Origin: Stenotrophomonas maltophilia | GTDB taxonomy: Bacteria > Pseudomonadota > Gammaproteobacteria > Xanthomonadales > Xanthomonadaceae | Direction of reading: 5' to 3' | Length of the DNA: 64,000 nt | Assembly (NCBI RefSeq): GCF_002138415.1 | Contig: NZ_CP015612.1 | Span: 350,001-414,000, forward strand | Shown here: in pieces, positions 46,510 to 54,849 of the stretch | How positions within the stretch are numbered: position 1 is the stretch's first letter | Layout: the number at the start of each line of letters is the position of its first letter | Made by a program: the position numbers and the translations under genes | The notes under the pieces: generated by a model | Seen by the model: the letters and a program-made list of their open reading frames with translations, nothing else | Told to the model about the DNA's origin: nothing | The model's database searches: none

Positions 46510-46568
46510 GACCGACATCCCGGCCCGTGTTACACAGCCGTTACCACCCGCGCTGGGGAAGTGTCGCT

Positions 46569-48059
46569 GTGGAGTCTGCCGTTCGCAAACCGCGTCTGTC
46601 TGCCGCCGCCGGCCTGAGTGCCGCGCTGCTGCTGTGGGCGTGGTCGGCGGGAGCGGAGCCGCCGCCCTCGGCCATCCAGTTTGCGCGTGTCGTGCAGATG
46701 ATCGATGCGGGGAGGTTCTTTGAAGCTGACAGCGAACTGAACACCTGGTTGGCCGCCGACGCGGCGGAGCCTGGCGTCAGTTTCGACGACATCGCGTTCC
46801 AGGAAGAACGCATGCGCCGCATCCGCCTGGATTTTTCCCTCGACGAAACCGCCGCCAAGTCTGCCGTGCGTCGCTGGATTCCCGACCTGACCGACGAGGA
46901 ATTCGCGCGCTGGGACCAGCTTGGACTGATCGAACACCTCGACATCGATGGCACGCGTTGGTATTTCAAGCGCGCACCGTCGAACCTGTTCCTGCTCAGC
47001 GATGAGGCTCGCGCACGCCGGCGCGCGGATGCACCGATGTCACCGCCGGGACCGAACGAGGTGCTCAACGCGCACCACGCACGCGTGCTTGCCGCAGCCG
47101 AACAGAGCGGCAAGGCGTCGGTATTGCCGCAGCGCATTGAATTCACCCAGTCGCTCACAGTGAAAGCCGATGCGGTACCGGCGGGGGAAACGGTTCGTGC
47201 CTGGATTCCATATCCGCGCGAAATTCCTGGCCAACAGGAACGCGTGCAGTGGCTGGGCAGCACCCCCGGCAAGGCGCGCGTGGCACCGGCCAGCACTCAG
47301 CAGCGCACCGCCTATCTGGAAGCCAAGGCGGTGGCGGGACAGCCGACGCGCTTCGAGGTCCGCTACGCGGTCACGATCTTCGCCCGGCATACCGCGATCG
47401 ATCCAGCCAGGGTGCAGCCGACCCCGGCTGATCCAGCGTTGAAGCCCTATCTGGCCGAGCAGCTGCCACATGTGCGCTTCACCCCTGCGCTGAAGCTGTT
47501 CTCCGACCAGGTGCTGCATGGCGAGACGCGCCCGTATGAAGTGGTGCGCAAGCTGTTTGCTGCGGTCGATCGCATTCCCTGGGCCGGTGCGCGCGAATAC
47601 TCCACGCTCAGCAACATCAGCGACTACGCGCTGCATGCCGGCCATGCCGACTGCGGCCAACAGACCCTGCTGCTGATCACGTTGCTGCGCATGAATGGCA
47701 TTCCCGCGCGCTGGCAGTCGGGCATGGTGTTCTCCGGCGATGGCAGTGGTTACAACAACCTGCATGACTGGGGGCAGGTCTACCTGGCGCCGTATGGATG
47801 GCTGCCGATGGACGTGACCACCGGCGCACTGGCCAGCGACGTGCCGGCCCTGCGCGATTTCTACCTGGGTGGCCTCGACGGCTACCGCATCGCCTTCAAC
47901 GACGATTTCGGCCAGGCCCTGGTGCCGGCCAAGCAGCACTTCCGCTCGGAAACGGTCGACTCGCAGCGCGGCGAGGCCGAGTGGGCAGGCGGCAACCTGT
48001 ACTTCGACCAATGGAGCTACGACTTCCAGTGGCGGGTACTGCCAGCCGGGCAACGCTAG
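46569..48059 (+). CDS. Exported transglutaminase-like domain protein
   Basis: The 496-residue protein (start GTG 46569 behind GGGGAAG) has a signal peptide (AAAGLSAALLLWAWSAGAE). An N-terminal helical region and a beta domain (about 190-280) precede a transglutaminase-like papain fold with catalytic C362 (GHADCGQQTLLLITLL), H399 (NLHDWGQVYL) and D415 (PMDVTTG). Such proteins act as peptidases or amide-bond enzymes in the periplasm. It is divergent from the NlpC/P60 gene and 51 bases ahead of the TonB-dependent receptor, so it probably processes what the receptor brings in. Confidence 0.88.
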   Translation: MESAVRKPRLSAAAGLSAALLLWAWSAGAEPPPSAIQFARVVQMIDAGRFFEADSELNTWLAADAAEPGVSFDDIAFQEERMRRIRLDFSLDETAAKSAVRRWIPDLTDEEFARWDQLGLIEHLDIDGTRWYFKRAPSNLFLLSDEARARRRADAPMSPPGPNEVLNAHHARVLAAAEQSGKASVLPQRIEFTQSLTVKADAVPAGETVRAWIPYPREIPGQQERVQWLGSTPGKARVAPASTQQRTAYLEAKAVAGQPTRFEVRYAVTIFARHTAIDPARVQPTPADPALKPYLAEQLPHVRFTPALKLFSDQVLHGETRPYEVVRKLFAAVDRIPWAGAREYSTLSNISDYALHAGHADCGQQTLLLITLLRMNGIPARWQSGMVFSGDGSGYNNLHDWGQVYLAPYGWLPMDVTTGALASDVPALRDFYLGGLDGYRIAFNDDFGQALVPAKQHFRSETVDSQRGEAEWAGGNLYFDQWSYDFQWRVLPAGQR

Positions 48060-48110
48060 CGCGACACATCGCATTCCACACCATTCAATTCTTGCAGGAG
48101 AGAGCAGGGG

Positions 48111-51100
48111 ATGAAGGCTTACAGCATCAAGCGGGCGGCGTTGTGCGTCGCCCTCGGGGCGTGTCTGGGCATGATCGCGCCCAGCGCATTCGCACAGGAT
48201 GGTTCGGTGGTTGGCCGGCTGGTCACCGATTCGGGCCAGCGCCTGGACGCCGCCACGGTAACCGTGCGCAATCCGGCTACCGGTTTCTCGCGTTCGGTGA
48301 AGGCCGACGCCAACGGCAGCTACCGCATTCCACAGTTGCCGGTAGGCACCTATACGCTGGAGGTCGCGGTGGCTGGCGGTACGCCGGCGCAGGTGGGTGA
48401 AGTGACGGTGTCGCTTGGCAACGCCACCACGGTCAATGTGCCCGTCTCTGGCATCAGCACGCTGGGTGCCGTGCAGGTGCGCGCGCCACAGGTCATCTCG
48501 ATGGTCGACGTGACCTCCACCGATTCGTCCATGAACCTCAGCCGCCAGGACATCGAGCGGCTGCCGGTCGACCAGGACCTGAAATCGGTGGCGATGCTGG
48601 CCCCGGGCGTGGTCTCGGGCAAAGGCTCGCTGGGTGCGCAGGGCATCTCCTTCGGTGGTTCGTCGGTGGCCGAGAACGCGGTCTACATCGATGGCCTGAA
48701 CGTGACCGATTTCTACAACCGCGTCGGCTTCTCATCGGCACCGTTCGCGTTCTTCCAGGAATTCCAGGTGAAGACCGGTGGCTACTCGGTGGAGTTCGGC
48801 CGTACCACCGGCGGCGTGATCAACGCTGCGACGCGCTCGGGCAGCAACGATTTCCACGCAGGCGTCGAGTACACCTTCGAGCCGCGTGCCTGGCAGTCCA
48901 GCAAGAACGATCACTACACCGCTGACGGCACGCCGTACATCATCGGCAGCCAGGACAAGCACACCACCAACCGGCTCAACGTGTGGGGTTCGGGTGCACT
49001 GGTACAGGACCGCCTGTTCTTCTTCGGCATGTACGAGATCCGCGACAACCGCGCCCAGTACACCAACAACGATGGCAACGTCTTCAACCAGGGCAGCACC
49101 AACGACCCGTTCTGGGGCGGCAAGCTGGACTGGCAGATCAACGACAACCACCGCCTGTCGCTGATGGGATTCTCGGACAAGGACAACTGGGCCTACGACG
49201 TCTACGGCTTCGACCTGGCCAAGAGCGAGCCCACTGCCAAGACCAACGAGATCTACACCACCAATGGCGGCAAGAACTGGGCCGCGTCCTACAACGGCCA
49301 ACTCACCGAAGGCCTGTCGGTGCGTGCGATGTACGGCAAGAACCAGCGCTATGCCTCGCAGCGGAGCATGACCGACCTGGAATGCAATCGTGTGGTGGCC
49401 GAGAGCGGACTGGCTCCGGCAGGCGTACCGCTGGGCTGCACCACCAACTCCACCGTGCAGTCGCGCGTGGATGACCGCGAGCAGGCGCGCCTGGATTTCG
49501 AGTGGCAGCTGGGCGCCCATCTGCTGCGCTTCGGTGTGGATCACGAGAAGAACGTGTCCACCTATGACCGCTATTATCCGGGCCCCGGTGCGTTCTACTA
49601 CAACGTCTACAAGACCACTCCGGGTTCGATCCTGGAGAACGGCGGCGTGGTACCAGCGGGCACTACCGCCTACGTGCGCGCGCGGCGCAATGAAGTAGGG
49701 GGGGAGTTCGAGAGCACCAATTCGGCGTACTACCTGGAAGACAACTGGTCGGTCACCGACAACCTGCTGCTGAACCTCGGCATCCGCATGGAGACCTTCG
49801 ACAACAAGGATGCCGAAGGTCGCAGCTACATCAAGATGGACAACATGTGGGCGCCGCGTGCCGGCTTCGCCTGGGACATCAAGGGCGATGGCGCGATGAA
49901 GCTGTTCGGCAACATCGGCCGCTACTACCTGCCGGTGGCCAACGTGATCAACATCAAACAGGCCGGTGGGCTGCTTGATGAGCGCACCTATTACGCTTTC
50001 AACGGCTGGGACATCCGTGAGATCAATGGCAGCCGCTATGCCGTGCCGCGCACCGGTGCGCAGATCGGGCCGGTGGACAACTCGCAGGGGGATGGCACCG
50101 TGGGTGACCTGCGCTCGGAAGTGGACCGTGACATGGATCCGGTCTACCAGGATGAACTGATCCTGGGCTTCCAGCAGATGCTCAACGAGCGTTGGTCCTA
50201 TGGGGTGCGTGGCATCTACCGCAAGCTGCACAACGCCATCGATGACATGCACATCACGGCCAGCGCACAGTGCGGCAATGCCGAAGTGGGCTGGGTGATG
50301 GCCAACCCGGGCAGGAAGGTCACCGTGTGGGGTGATACCAACTGCGACGGTGTCTCCGATGGCTGGTTGACCGTGGACACCAGCAAGGAGGGCTTCGCCC
50401 AGTACGACGACAAGGGCAACTACATCGGCCAGATCGGTTGGGACAAGCCGCGTCGCGACTACAAGGCGCTGGAACTGCAGCTGGACCGTGGCTGGGACGG
50501 CACGTGGGCGATGAATGCCTCGTACACGCTGGCCTACGGGCGCGGCAACGCCGAAGGCCCGGTCAACTCCGATACCGACTTTGCCGATACCGGCCGCACC
50601 GAGAACTTCGATGATCCGTGGGTCAACCGAGGGGGCTACGGCTACCTGGCCAATGATCGTCGCCATCAGTTGAAGCTGCGCGGCAGCTACGCGATCACCG
50701 AGAACCTGCTGGTCGGTGCCACCCTTGACGCCCGCTCCGGCGGTCCGATCACGGGGTTTGGCGTGGGTAACCCCAGCGGCAACACCAAGCCCTTCCACAG
50801 CTACTACATCTGCGTGCAGAACTGCACCTCCAGTGTTCCTTCCGAGCGCGTCTACGAGCATTCCCCGCGCGGAGGCTACGGGCGCATGCCGTGGACCTAC
50901 GAACTGGGTGCGAACATCACCTGGAACAAGCAGTTCGGCGAGGCCGACCTGAAGGTCAAGCTGTCCATCTACAACCTGACCAACCAGCAGAAGAAGATGT
51001 CGGTGGACCAGGAGAAGGAAAACGCCATTGGTCACATCAGCGATACCTTCCTGTGGCCGACCAGCTTCCAGTCGCCGCGCTATGCGCAGCTGACCGTAAG

Positions 51101-51113
51101 CCTGAGCTACTGA
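48111..51113 (+). CDS. TonB-dependent receptor with N-terminal carboxypeptidase-regulatory-like domain (Oar type)
   Basis: This is a 1000-residue outer membrane receptor that imports a ligand using the TonB energy system. It starts behind AGGAGAGAG with a signal peptide (ALCVALGACLGMIAPSAFAQ). Then comes a CarboxypepD_reg-like beta-sandwich (about 28-110, VVGRLVTDSGQRLDAATVTV), the plug domain (about 120-240, with GISFGGSSVAENAVYIDGLN) and a long barrel ending in an aromatic residue (LTVSLSY). Oar-like receptors often carry peptides or large ligands. Neighbours point to peptidoglycan peptides as cargo; that is inference. Confidence 0.93.
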   Translation: MKAYSIKRAALCVALGACLGMIAPSAFAQDGSVVGRLVTDSGQRLDAATVTVRNPATGFSRSVKADANGSYRIPQLPVGTYTLEVAVAGGTPAQVGEVTVSLGNATTVNVPVSGISTLGAVQVRAPQVISMVDVTSTDSSMNLSRQDIERLPVDQDLKSVAMLAPGVVSGKGSLGAQGISFGGSSVAENAVYIDGLNVTDFYNRVGFSSAPFAFFQEFQVKTGGYSVEFGRTTGGVINAATRSGSNDFHAGVEYTFEPRAWQSSKNDHYTADGTPYIIGSQDKHTTNRLNVWGSGALVQDRLFFFGMYEIRDNRAQYTNNDGNVFNQGSTNDPFWGGKLDWQINDNHRLSLMGFSDKDNWAYDVYGFDLAKSEPTAKTNEIYTTNGGKNWAASYNGQLTEGLSVRAMYGKNQRYASQRSMTDLECNRVVAESGLAPAGVPLGCTTNSTVQSRVDDREQARLDFEWQLGAHLLRFGVDHEKNVSTYDRYYPGPGAFYYNVYKTTPGSILENGGVVPAGTTAYVRARRNEVGGEFESTNSAYYLEDNWSVTDNLLLNLGIRMETFDNKDAEGRSYIKMDNMWAPRAGFAWDIKGDGAMKLFGNIGRYYLPVANVINIKQAGGLLDERTYYAFNGWDIREINGSRYAVPRTGAQIGPVDNSQGDGTVGDLRSEVDRDMDPVYQDELILGFQQMLNERWSYGVRGIYRKLHNAIDDMHITASAQCGNAEVGWVMANPGRKVTVWGDTNCDGVSDGWLTVDTSKEGFAQYDDKGNYIGQIGWDKPRRDYKALELQLDRGWDGTWAMNASYTLAYGRGNAEGPVNSDTDFADTGRTENFDDPWVNRGGYGYLANDRRHQLKLRGSYAITENLLVGATLDARSGGPITGFGVGNPSGNTKPFHSYYICVQNCTSSVPSERVYEHSPRGGYGRMPWTYELGANITWNKQFGEADLKVKLSIYNLTNQQKKMSVDQEKENAIGHISDTFLWPTSFQSPRYAQLTVSLSY

Positions 51114-51121
51114 GGCACCCT

Positions 51122-51149
51122 CCCGCGCCATCCCGATGGGTGGCGCGGG
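51122..51149 (+). other. Hairpin between the TonB receptor and serine hydrolase genes
   Basis: CCCGCGCCA / TGGCGCGGG forms a 9-bp stem with a 10-base loop and no T-run. It may stabilise the receptor mRNA or attenuate read-through, so that the receptor is made in excess. Confidence 0.5.
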
Positions 51150-51178
51150 GGCTGGGTCATACCCCGTGAGGAACGCCC

Positions 51179-52729
51179 ATGCATTCCCTGCTGATCCTCG
51201 CAGCGGCACTGGCCGCACCCTCCGCTTCGGCGGTCGATACCGCATCCATCGATGCCGATGTCGCCGCCGTGGTCCGGCACGAGCACCTGCCCGGGCTGGC
51301 CATGGCGGTGGTCGAGAATGGGCGCGTGGTCTATCGCCATGCCGAGGGCGCGCGCGGTGATGGCGGCCGCATCGACGAGGACACGCTGTTCAAGATCGCC
51401 TCCAACAGCAAGGCGATGACCGCCGCGCTGCTGGCGCGGCTGGTGCAGCAGGGCACGCTGCGCTGGGACGATCCGGTGCAGCGCCATCTGCCGGGCTTCC
51501 GCATGCACGATGCATGGGTGGGGCAGCAGATGCAGGTGCGCGACCTGCTGATCCACAACAGCGGTCTCGGCCTGGGCGCCGGTGACCTGATGCTGTGGCC
51601 GGAACCGAACACGTTCTCCCGTGCCGACATCATCGCCGGGCTGGCACACCTGAAGCCGGTCAGCAGTTTCCGCAGCCGTTATGCCTACGACAACCTGATG
51701 TATGTGGTGGCCGGTGAGGTGGCCGCTGCGGCCGCTGGCAAGCCGTACGACCAGTTGATGCGCGAACAGGTGTTCGAACCACTCGGCATGGCGCGCTGCC
51801 AGGTAGGGGCGTGGTCGGTGGAGCGCGTGGGCAACGTGGCGCAGCCGCACGCCTGGCGCGGTGATCGCCATGAGGTCGTGAACGCAGACGGTGCGATCAG
51901 CCCGGACCTGACCTCGATGGCGGCAGGCGGCATCCGCTGTTCACTGCGCGACATGACGCGCTGGATGCAGGTGCTGCTGGATCCTGCGCTGGTGCCGGAC
52001 TGGCTGGGCAGCGAGCAGCGGCGCACGCTGTGGACCCTGCACATGCCGATGCCGTTGGGTGAACGCCAGCGGCGCTGGGACAACGCGCATTTCTACGGCT
52101 ATGGCTATGGCTGGCGGGTGTCCGACATGGACGGGCAGTGGAAGGTAGCGCATACCGGCACGCTGTCGGGCATGTACTCGTCGCTGGCGCTGCTGCCCGA
52201 CCGCAAGGTGGGTGTGGTGATGCTGATCAATGGTGAAGGTGAGGATGCGCGTACCGCGTTGATGCAGGCCGCGCTGAAGCGCTTCACCGCACCCGACGAT
52301 GCGCGTCCGGCGATGGCGTACCTGGCCGAACTGCAGGACCAGGCCGCTCGTGCGGCAACCGGACATCAGCGTCCTGTGACTTCGGATGCACAGCGACTCA
52401 CGGCTTCCGATCTGCGGCGCTGGCAGGGCCGCTACATGGATCCGTGGCTGGGCCCGGCCTCGCTGTGCCCGGGCAAGGACGGCCTGCGTTTCAGCGTGGA
52501 CAAGTCGCCAAAGCTGCGGGCGACCGTGCTGCAGTTGCAGGGGCGCTGGCTGCTGCGCTGGGATACGCTGGGCGAAGACGCACAGGCGTGGCTGCAGCCC
52601 GGTGACGGTGCGCCGCCCACACTGGACCTGCGTGCCATCTACCCGGACATCGACTTCAGCTATGACTTCCAGGACCTGCATTTCACTCGTACTGGCGACT
52701 GCGCTGGCGGCGACCACCAGCGCCGCTGA
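51179..52729 (+). CDS. Beta-lactamase-fold serine hydrolase, exported
   Basis: The 516-residue protein has a signal peptide (LLILAAALAAPSASA) and a class C beta-lactamase-like domain. The active-site serine is S75 in SNSK (S-x-x-K, residues 75-78) and the second motif is Y170-D-N172 in RYAYDNLMYVV. The third motif is likely HTG in KVAHTGTLSG. A C-terminal lipocalin-like or extra domain of about 130 residues follows (RRWQGRYMDPWLGP). Members include D-aminopeptidases and D,D-carboxypeptidases, fitting D-residue peptides from cell wall. The end overlaps the next gene by 68 bases. Confidence 0.9.
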   Translation: MHSLLILAAALAAPSASAVDTASIDADVAAVVRHEHLPGLAMAVVENGRVVYRHAEGARGDGGRIDEDTLFKIASNSKAMTAALLARLVQQGTLRWDDPVQRHLPGFRMHDAWVGQQMQVRDLLIHNSGLGLGAGDLMLWPEPNTFSRADIIAGLAHLKPVSSFRSRYAYDNLMYVVAGEVAAAAAGKPYDQLMREQVFEPLGMARCQVGAWSVERVGNVAQPHAWRGDRHEVVNADGAISPDLTSMAAGGIRCSLRDMTRWMQVLLDPALVPDWLGSEQRRTLWTLHMPMPLGERQRRWDNAHFYGYGYGWRVSDMDGQWKVAHTGTLSGMYSSLALLPDRKVGVVMLINGEGEDARTALMQAALKRFTAPDDARPAMAYLAELQDQAARAATGHQRPVTSDAQRLTASDLRRWQGRYMDPWLGPASLCPGKDGLRFSVDKSPKLRATVLQLQGRWLLRWDTLGEDAQAWLQPGDGAPPTLDLRAIYPDIDFSYDFQDLHFTRTGDCAGGDHQRR

Positions 52730-53375
52730 GCCACCGCGCGTTTCACCGGCCACCGATGCGGCCAGCGCCGGATTGGTGGAGATCCGCACGTTGTCGCCAG
52801 GCATCGACATGGACATCCGCTACGCCAGCGCCAACAACTTCACCGGCGCGCGCGTACCGGGCTACGAGGCGCCGTCCTGTTACCTGCTGGCGCCGGTGGC
52901 GAAGGCGCTGGCGCAGGTGGAACAGGACCTGCGCGCGGATGGGCTTGGCCTGCGGATCTACGACTGCTATCGCCCGGTGCGCTCGGTGCAGGCGTTCATG
53001 GCCTGGGTGAACGACCCGCGCGAGCGCTCGCGCAAGGCTTTGCAGTACCCGGATCTGGACAAGCCACGGCTGCTGGCTGACGGCTACATCGCCGAGCGCT
53101 CCGGCCACAGCCGCGGAGCCACGGTTGATCTTGGCCTGCTGGATTGCCGCAGCGGTGCATGTGCGCCGTTGGACATGGGCACAGATTTCGATTTCTTTGG
53201 CCCGCGCGCGCATACCCAGACGAGCGGGCTGAGCGATGCGCAGCAGGCGAACCGCCAGCAGCTGGTGCGCGCGATGGCGCGGCGGGGCTTCGCCAACTAT
53301 CCGCAGGAGTGGTGGCACTACACCCTGCAGCCCGAACCGGATCCCGGCACCGCGTACGACGTTCCGGTGCTTTAG
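52662..53375 (+). CDS. D-alanyl-D-alanine dipeptidase (VanX/DdpX family)
   Basis: VanX-type enzymes cut D-Ala-D-Ala using zinc. The 237-residue precursor has a signal peptide (CISLVLATALAATTSAA), so it works in the periplasm. The zinc ligands and catalytic residues are visible: H149 and D156 in SGHSRGATVDL, E216 and H219 in QEWWHY, and R104 in YDCYRPVRS. The start lies inside the serine hydrolase gene (68-base overlap in another frame), implying translational coupling. Lacking vanH/vanA partners it is not a glycopeptide resistance gene; it fits nutrient use of cell-wall dipeptides. Confidence 0.93.
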   Translation: MTSRTCISLVLATALAATTSAAEPPRVSPATDAASAGLVEIRTLSPGIDMDIRYASANNFTGARVPGYEAPSCYLLAPVAKALAQVEQDLRADGLGLRIYDCYRPVRSVQAFMAWVNDPRERSRKALQYPDLDKPRLLADGYIAERSGHSRGATVDLGLLDCRSGACAPLDMGTDFDFFGPRAHTQTSGLSDAQQANRQQLVRAMARRGFANYPQEWWHYTLQPEPDPGTAYDVPVL

Positions 53376-53454
53376 GGGGTATCGGCAGGGCGGCGCCCTG
53401 CACCTGCAGAGGCAACGGCCGAATCAACAGCAACAGCGTGCGTTCCGTGGGTTG

Positions 53455-53554
53455 GCGGGGCGGTGCCGGAGTGCGGGGACGCCGTAAATCCGTCCATGGA
53501 GGCTTGGCAGCCGCATCCATGCGGCTGACAGCCCGGACTCCGGCACCGCCCCGC
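53455..53554. repeat. 100-bp palindromic element with 16-bp perfect arms
   Basis: The left arm GCGGGGCGGTGCCGGA (53455-53470) and the right arm TCCGGCACCGCCCCGC (53539-53554) are exact complements. The interior has its own hairpin GCCGCA-TCCA-TGCGGC (53510-53525) and the phrase GTAAATCCGTCCATGGAGGC. It looks like a small non-autonomous mobile or regulatory element. Confidence 0.8.
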
Positions 53555-53649
53555 CTCTGACAGTTTCCCGCGGAGTCCGTTGTAAAGCCGAGCCCATGCT
53601 CGGCTGCTCTTTTTTCAATCGTCGAGATATTCGATCTCGATGGAGATTC

Positions 53650-53672
53650 ATCCACGCATGGCGTGGATCTAC
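53650..53672. repeat. Single SMAG-type hairpin
   Basis: ATCCACGCATGGCGTGGATCTAC, the same text as the left half of the repeat at 24698-24720. Confidence 0.75.
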
Positions 53673-53739
53673 CGTGGCTACCGGATCGGGTCCGGGGCAG
53701 ATCCCTTACACTGGCCGCCTCTTCATCCCAGCCCACCCG

Positions 53740-54111
53740 ATGAACCTTCCCCTGCACTTCGGCCTGCTCGGCACCCTCGAAGCTGGCGCCATCGCGCTGC
53801 TGGTCGGGCTGCTGGTGTACTTCCTGTGGTCGCAGCTGTGCCGGCTTCTGCACTGGACGGTCGGCCACGCCATCGGCTGGTCGTGTGTCATCGCCGTGAT
53901 CATCTCCGCCGGCATCGATGCATGGAAGCTGTTCTACATGGGCATCGTGCGGCTGGAATCGCCGCTGTACGCGCGCCTGTTCCTCGCCACCATCCACGAC
54001 CCGAACGAACTCGGCAGTCGCGTGGTGCTGGAAATCGCCGGCGCGCTCGCCGGTGTTGCCCTCGGCTGGGTGGTGTTCAGTTCGCGGTCATCAGCGCAGA
54101 ACGTCGACTGA
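53740..54111 (+). CDS. Small inner membrane protein, function unknown
   Basis: The 123-residue protein MNLPLHFGLLGTLEAGAIAL has three hydrophobic segments (about 12-30, 42-62 and 96-114) and a polar loop between the second and third (KLFYMGIVRLESPLYARLF). It ends SSRSSAQNVD. I start at 53740; longer readings run into repeats. I do not recognise the family. Confidence 0.68.
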   Translation: MNLPLHFGLLGTLEAGAIALLVGLLVYFLWSQLCRLLHWTVGHAIGWSCVIAVIISAGIDAWKLFYMGIVRLESPLYARLFLATIHDPNELGSRVVLEIAGALAGVALGWVVFSSRSSAQNVD

Positions 54112-54343
54112 CGCAGGTTTTTCGTTGGTTGCCGGTTAAATCCGGCAGCGCTGAATGCGCATCTTATGAGCTGCTCACTCGCTGCTAACCACCGCGCTAA
54201 AGCATGCGTGGAGGTGAGTGGTTAATCGTGCGTGTTGACGCCGGTCGCGGGGCAAAATCGATTCAGAAAGGCGGTGGCAGGGTAGGTGCCGTGCGGAGAC
54301 AACACGCCGCGCAACACCACCCAATTGGTAGGAGACACCCCTG

Positions 54344-54754
54344 ATGACTATTCGCAACCGCAAGCCCCTGATCGCCCTGATCGTCGCCGCCGGCAGCGTG
54401 CTGGCCATTCCGGCGATGGCCCAGTCGGCCAAGCAGCAGGCTGCGCAGGCACAGAATGAGGCCGCGCAGGCGCAGCAGTCGGCGGCACAGGCAGGGCAGG
54501 CGGCTGACCAGGCGACCAATGCGGCCGCAGCGGCTTCGGCGCAGGCCAATGGCGGTGGCCAGACCTGGGCCAGCATCGACACCGATGGCAACGGCACCAT
54601 CAGCAAGACCGAGGCGCAGGTGAATGCCGGCCTCGCCCAGGTGTTCGACCAGGCCGATACCAACAAGGATGGCGAGCTGAGCGCCGATGAGTACAAGGCC
54701 TATGTGGCCGCGCAGCAGGCCGGTGCAGGTGCCGGCGCGGCCCAGGGCCGCTGA
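54344..54754 (+). CDS. Exported EF-hand calcium-binding protein
   Basis: The 136-residue precursor follows TAGGAG and has a signal peptide (ALIVAAGSVLAIPAMA). The mature N-terminal half (about 27-70) is an Ala/Gln-rich helix, low in complexity and perhaps a coiled coil. Two EF-hand loops follow: D79-T-D81-N-G83 with E90 at position 12, and D105-T-N107-K-D109 with E116 at position 12. Both keep the metal-binding acidic residues, so it should bind calcium in the periplasm. Partner and role unknown. A strong terminator closes the gene. Confidence 0.88.
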   Translation: MTIRNRKPLIALIVAAGSVLAIPAMAQSAKQQAAQAQNEAAQAQQSAAQAGQAADQATNAAAAASAQANGGGQTWASIDTDGNGTISKTEAQVNAGLAQVFDQADTNKDGELSADEYKAYVAAQQAGAGAGAAQGR

Positions 54755-54788
54755 TCTACACCTGATTCGGGAAGACCGGTGCATGGGG

Positions 54789-54818
54789 ACCCGGGCGGCT
54801 ACGGCCGCCCGGGTTTTT
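54789..54818 (+). terminator. Rho-independent terminator after the EF-hand gene
   Basis: The stem ACCCGGGCGGC / GCCGCCCGGGT has loop TACG and is followed by TTTTT. Confidence 0.92.
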
Positions 54819-54849
54819 ATCGTCACCAGCACCCCTGTATCCTTGCCCG

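Larger units (their letters stand above)
53376..53739. other. 364-base gap packed with repeats
   Basis: There is no supported gene. It holds a 100-bp palindromic element (53455-53554), a single GTAA-headed hairpin (GTAAAGCCGAGC-CCAT-GCTCGGC near 53582-53604) and a CATCCACGC-type hairpin (53650-53672). The last ~65 bases would carry the promoter of the next small gene. Confidence 0.7.

Noticed and set aside
48732..51245. 837-codon open frame opposite the TonB-dependent receptor
   Set aside because: It is a frame shadow of a convincing receptor gene; the translation has no signal peptide or recognisable domain.
52662..53375. Vancomycin resistance gene vanX
   Set aside because: The enzyme family is the same, but there are no vanH/vanA/vanR/vanS partners and the protein is exported; context points to nutrient use.
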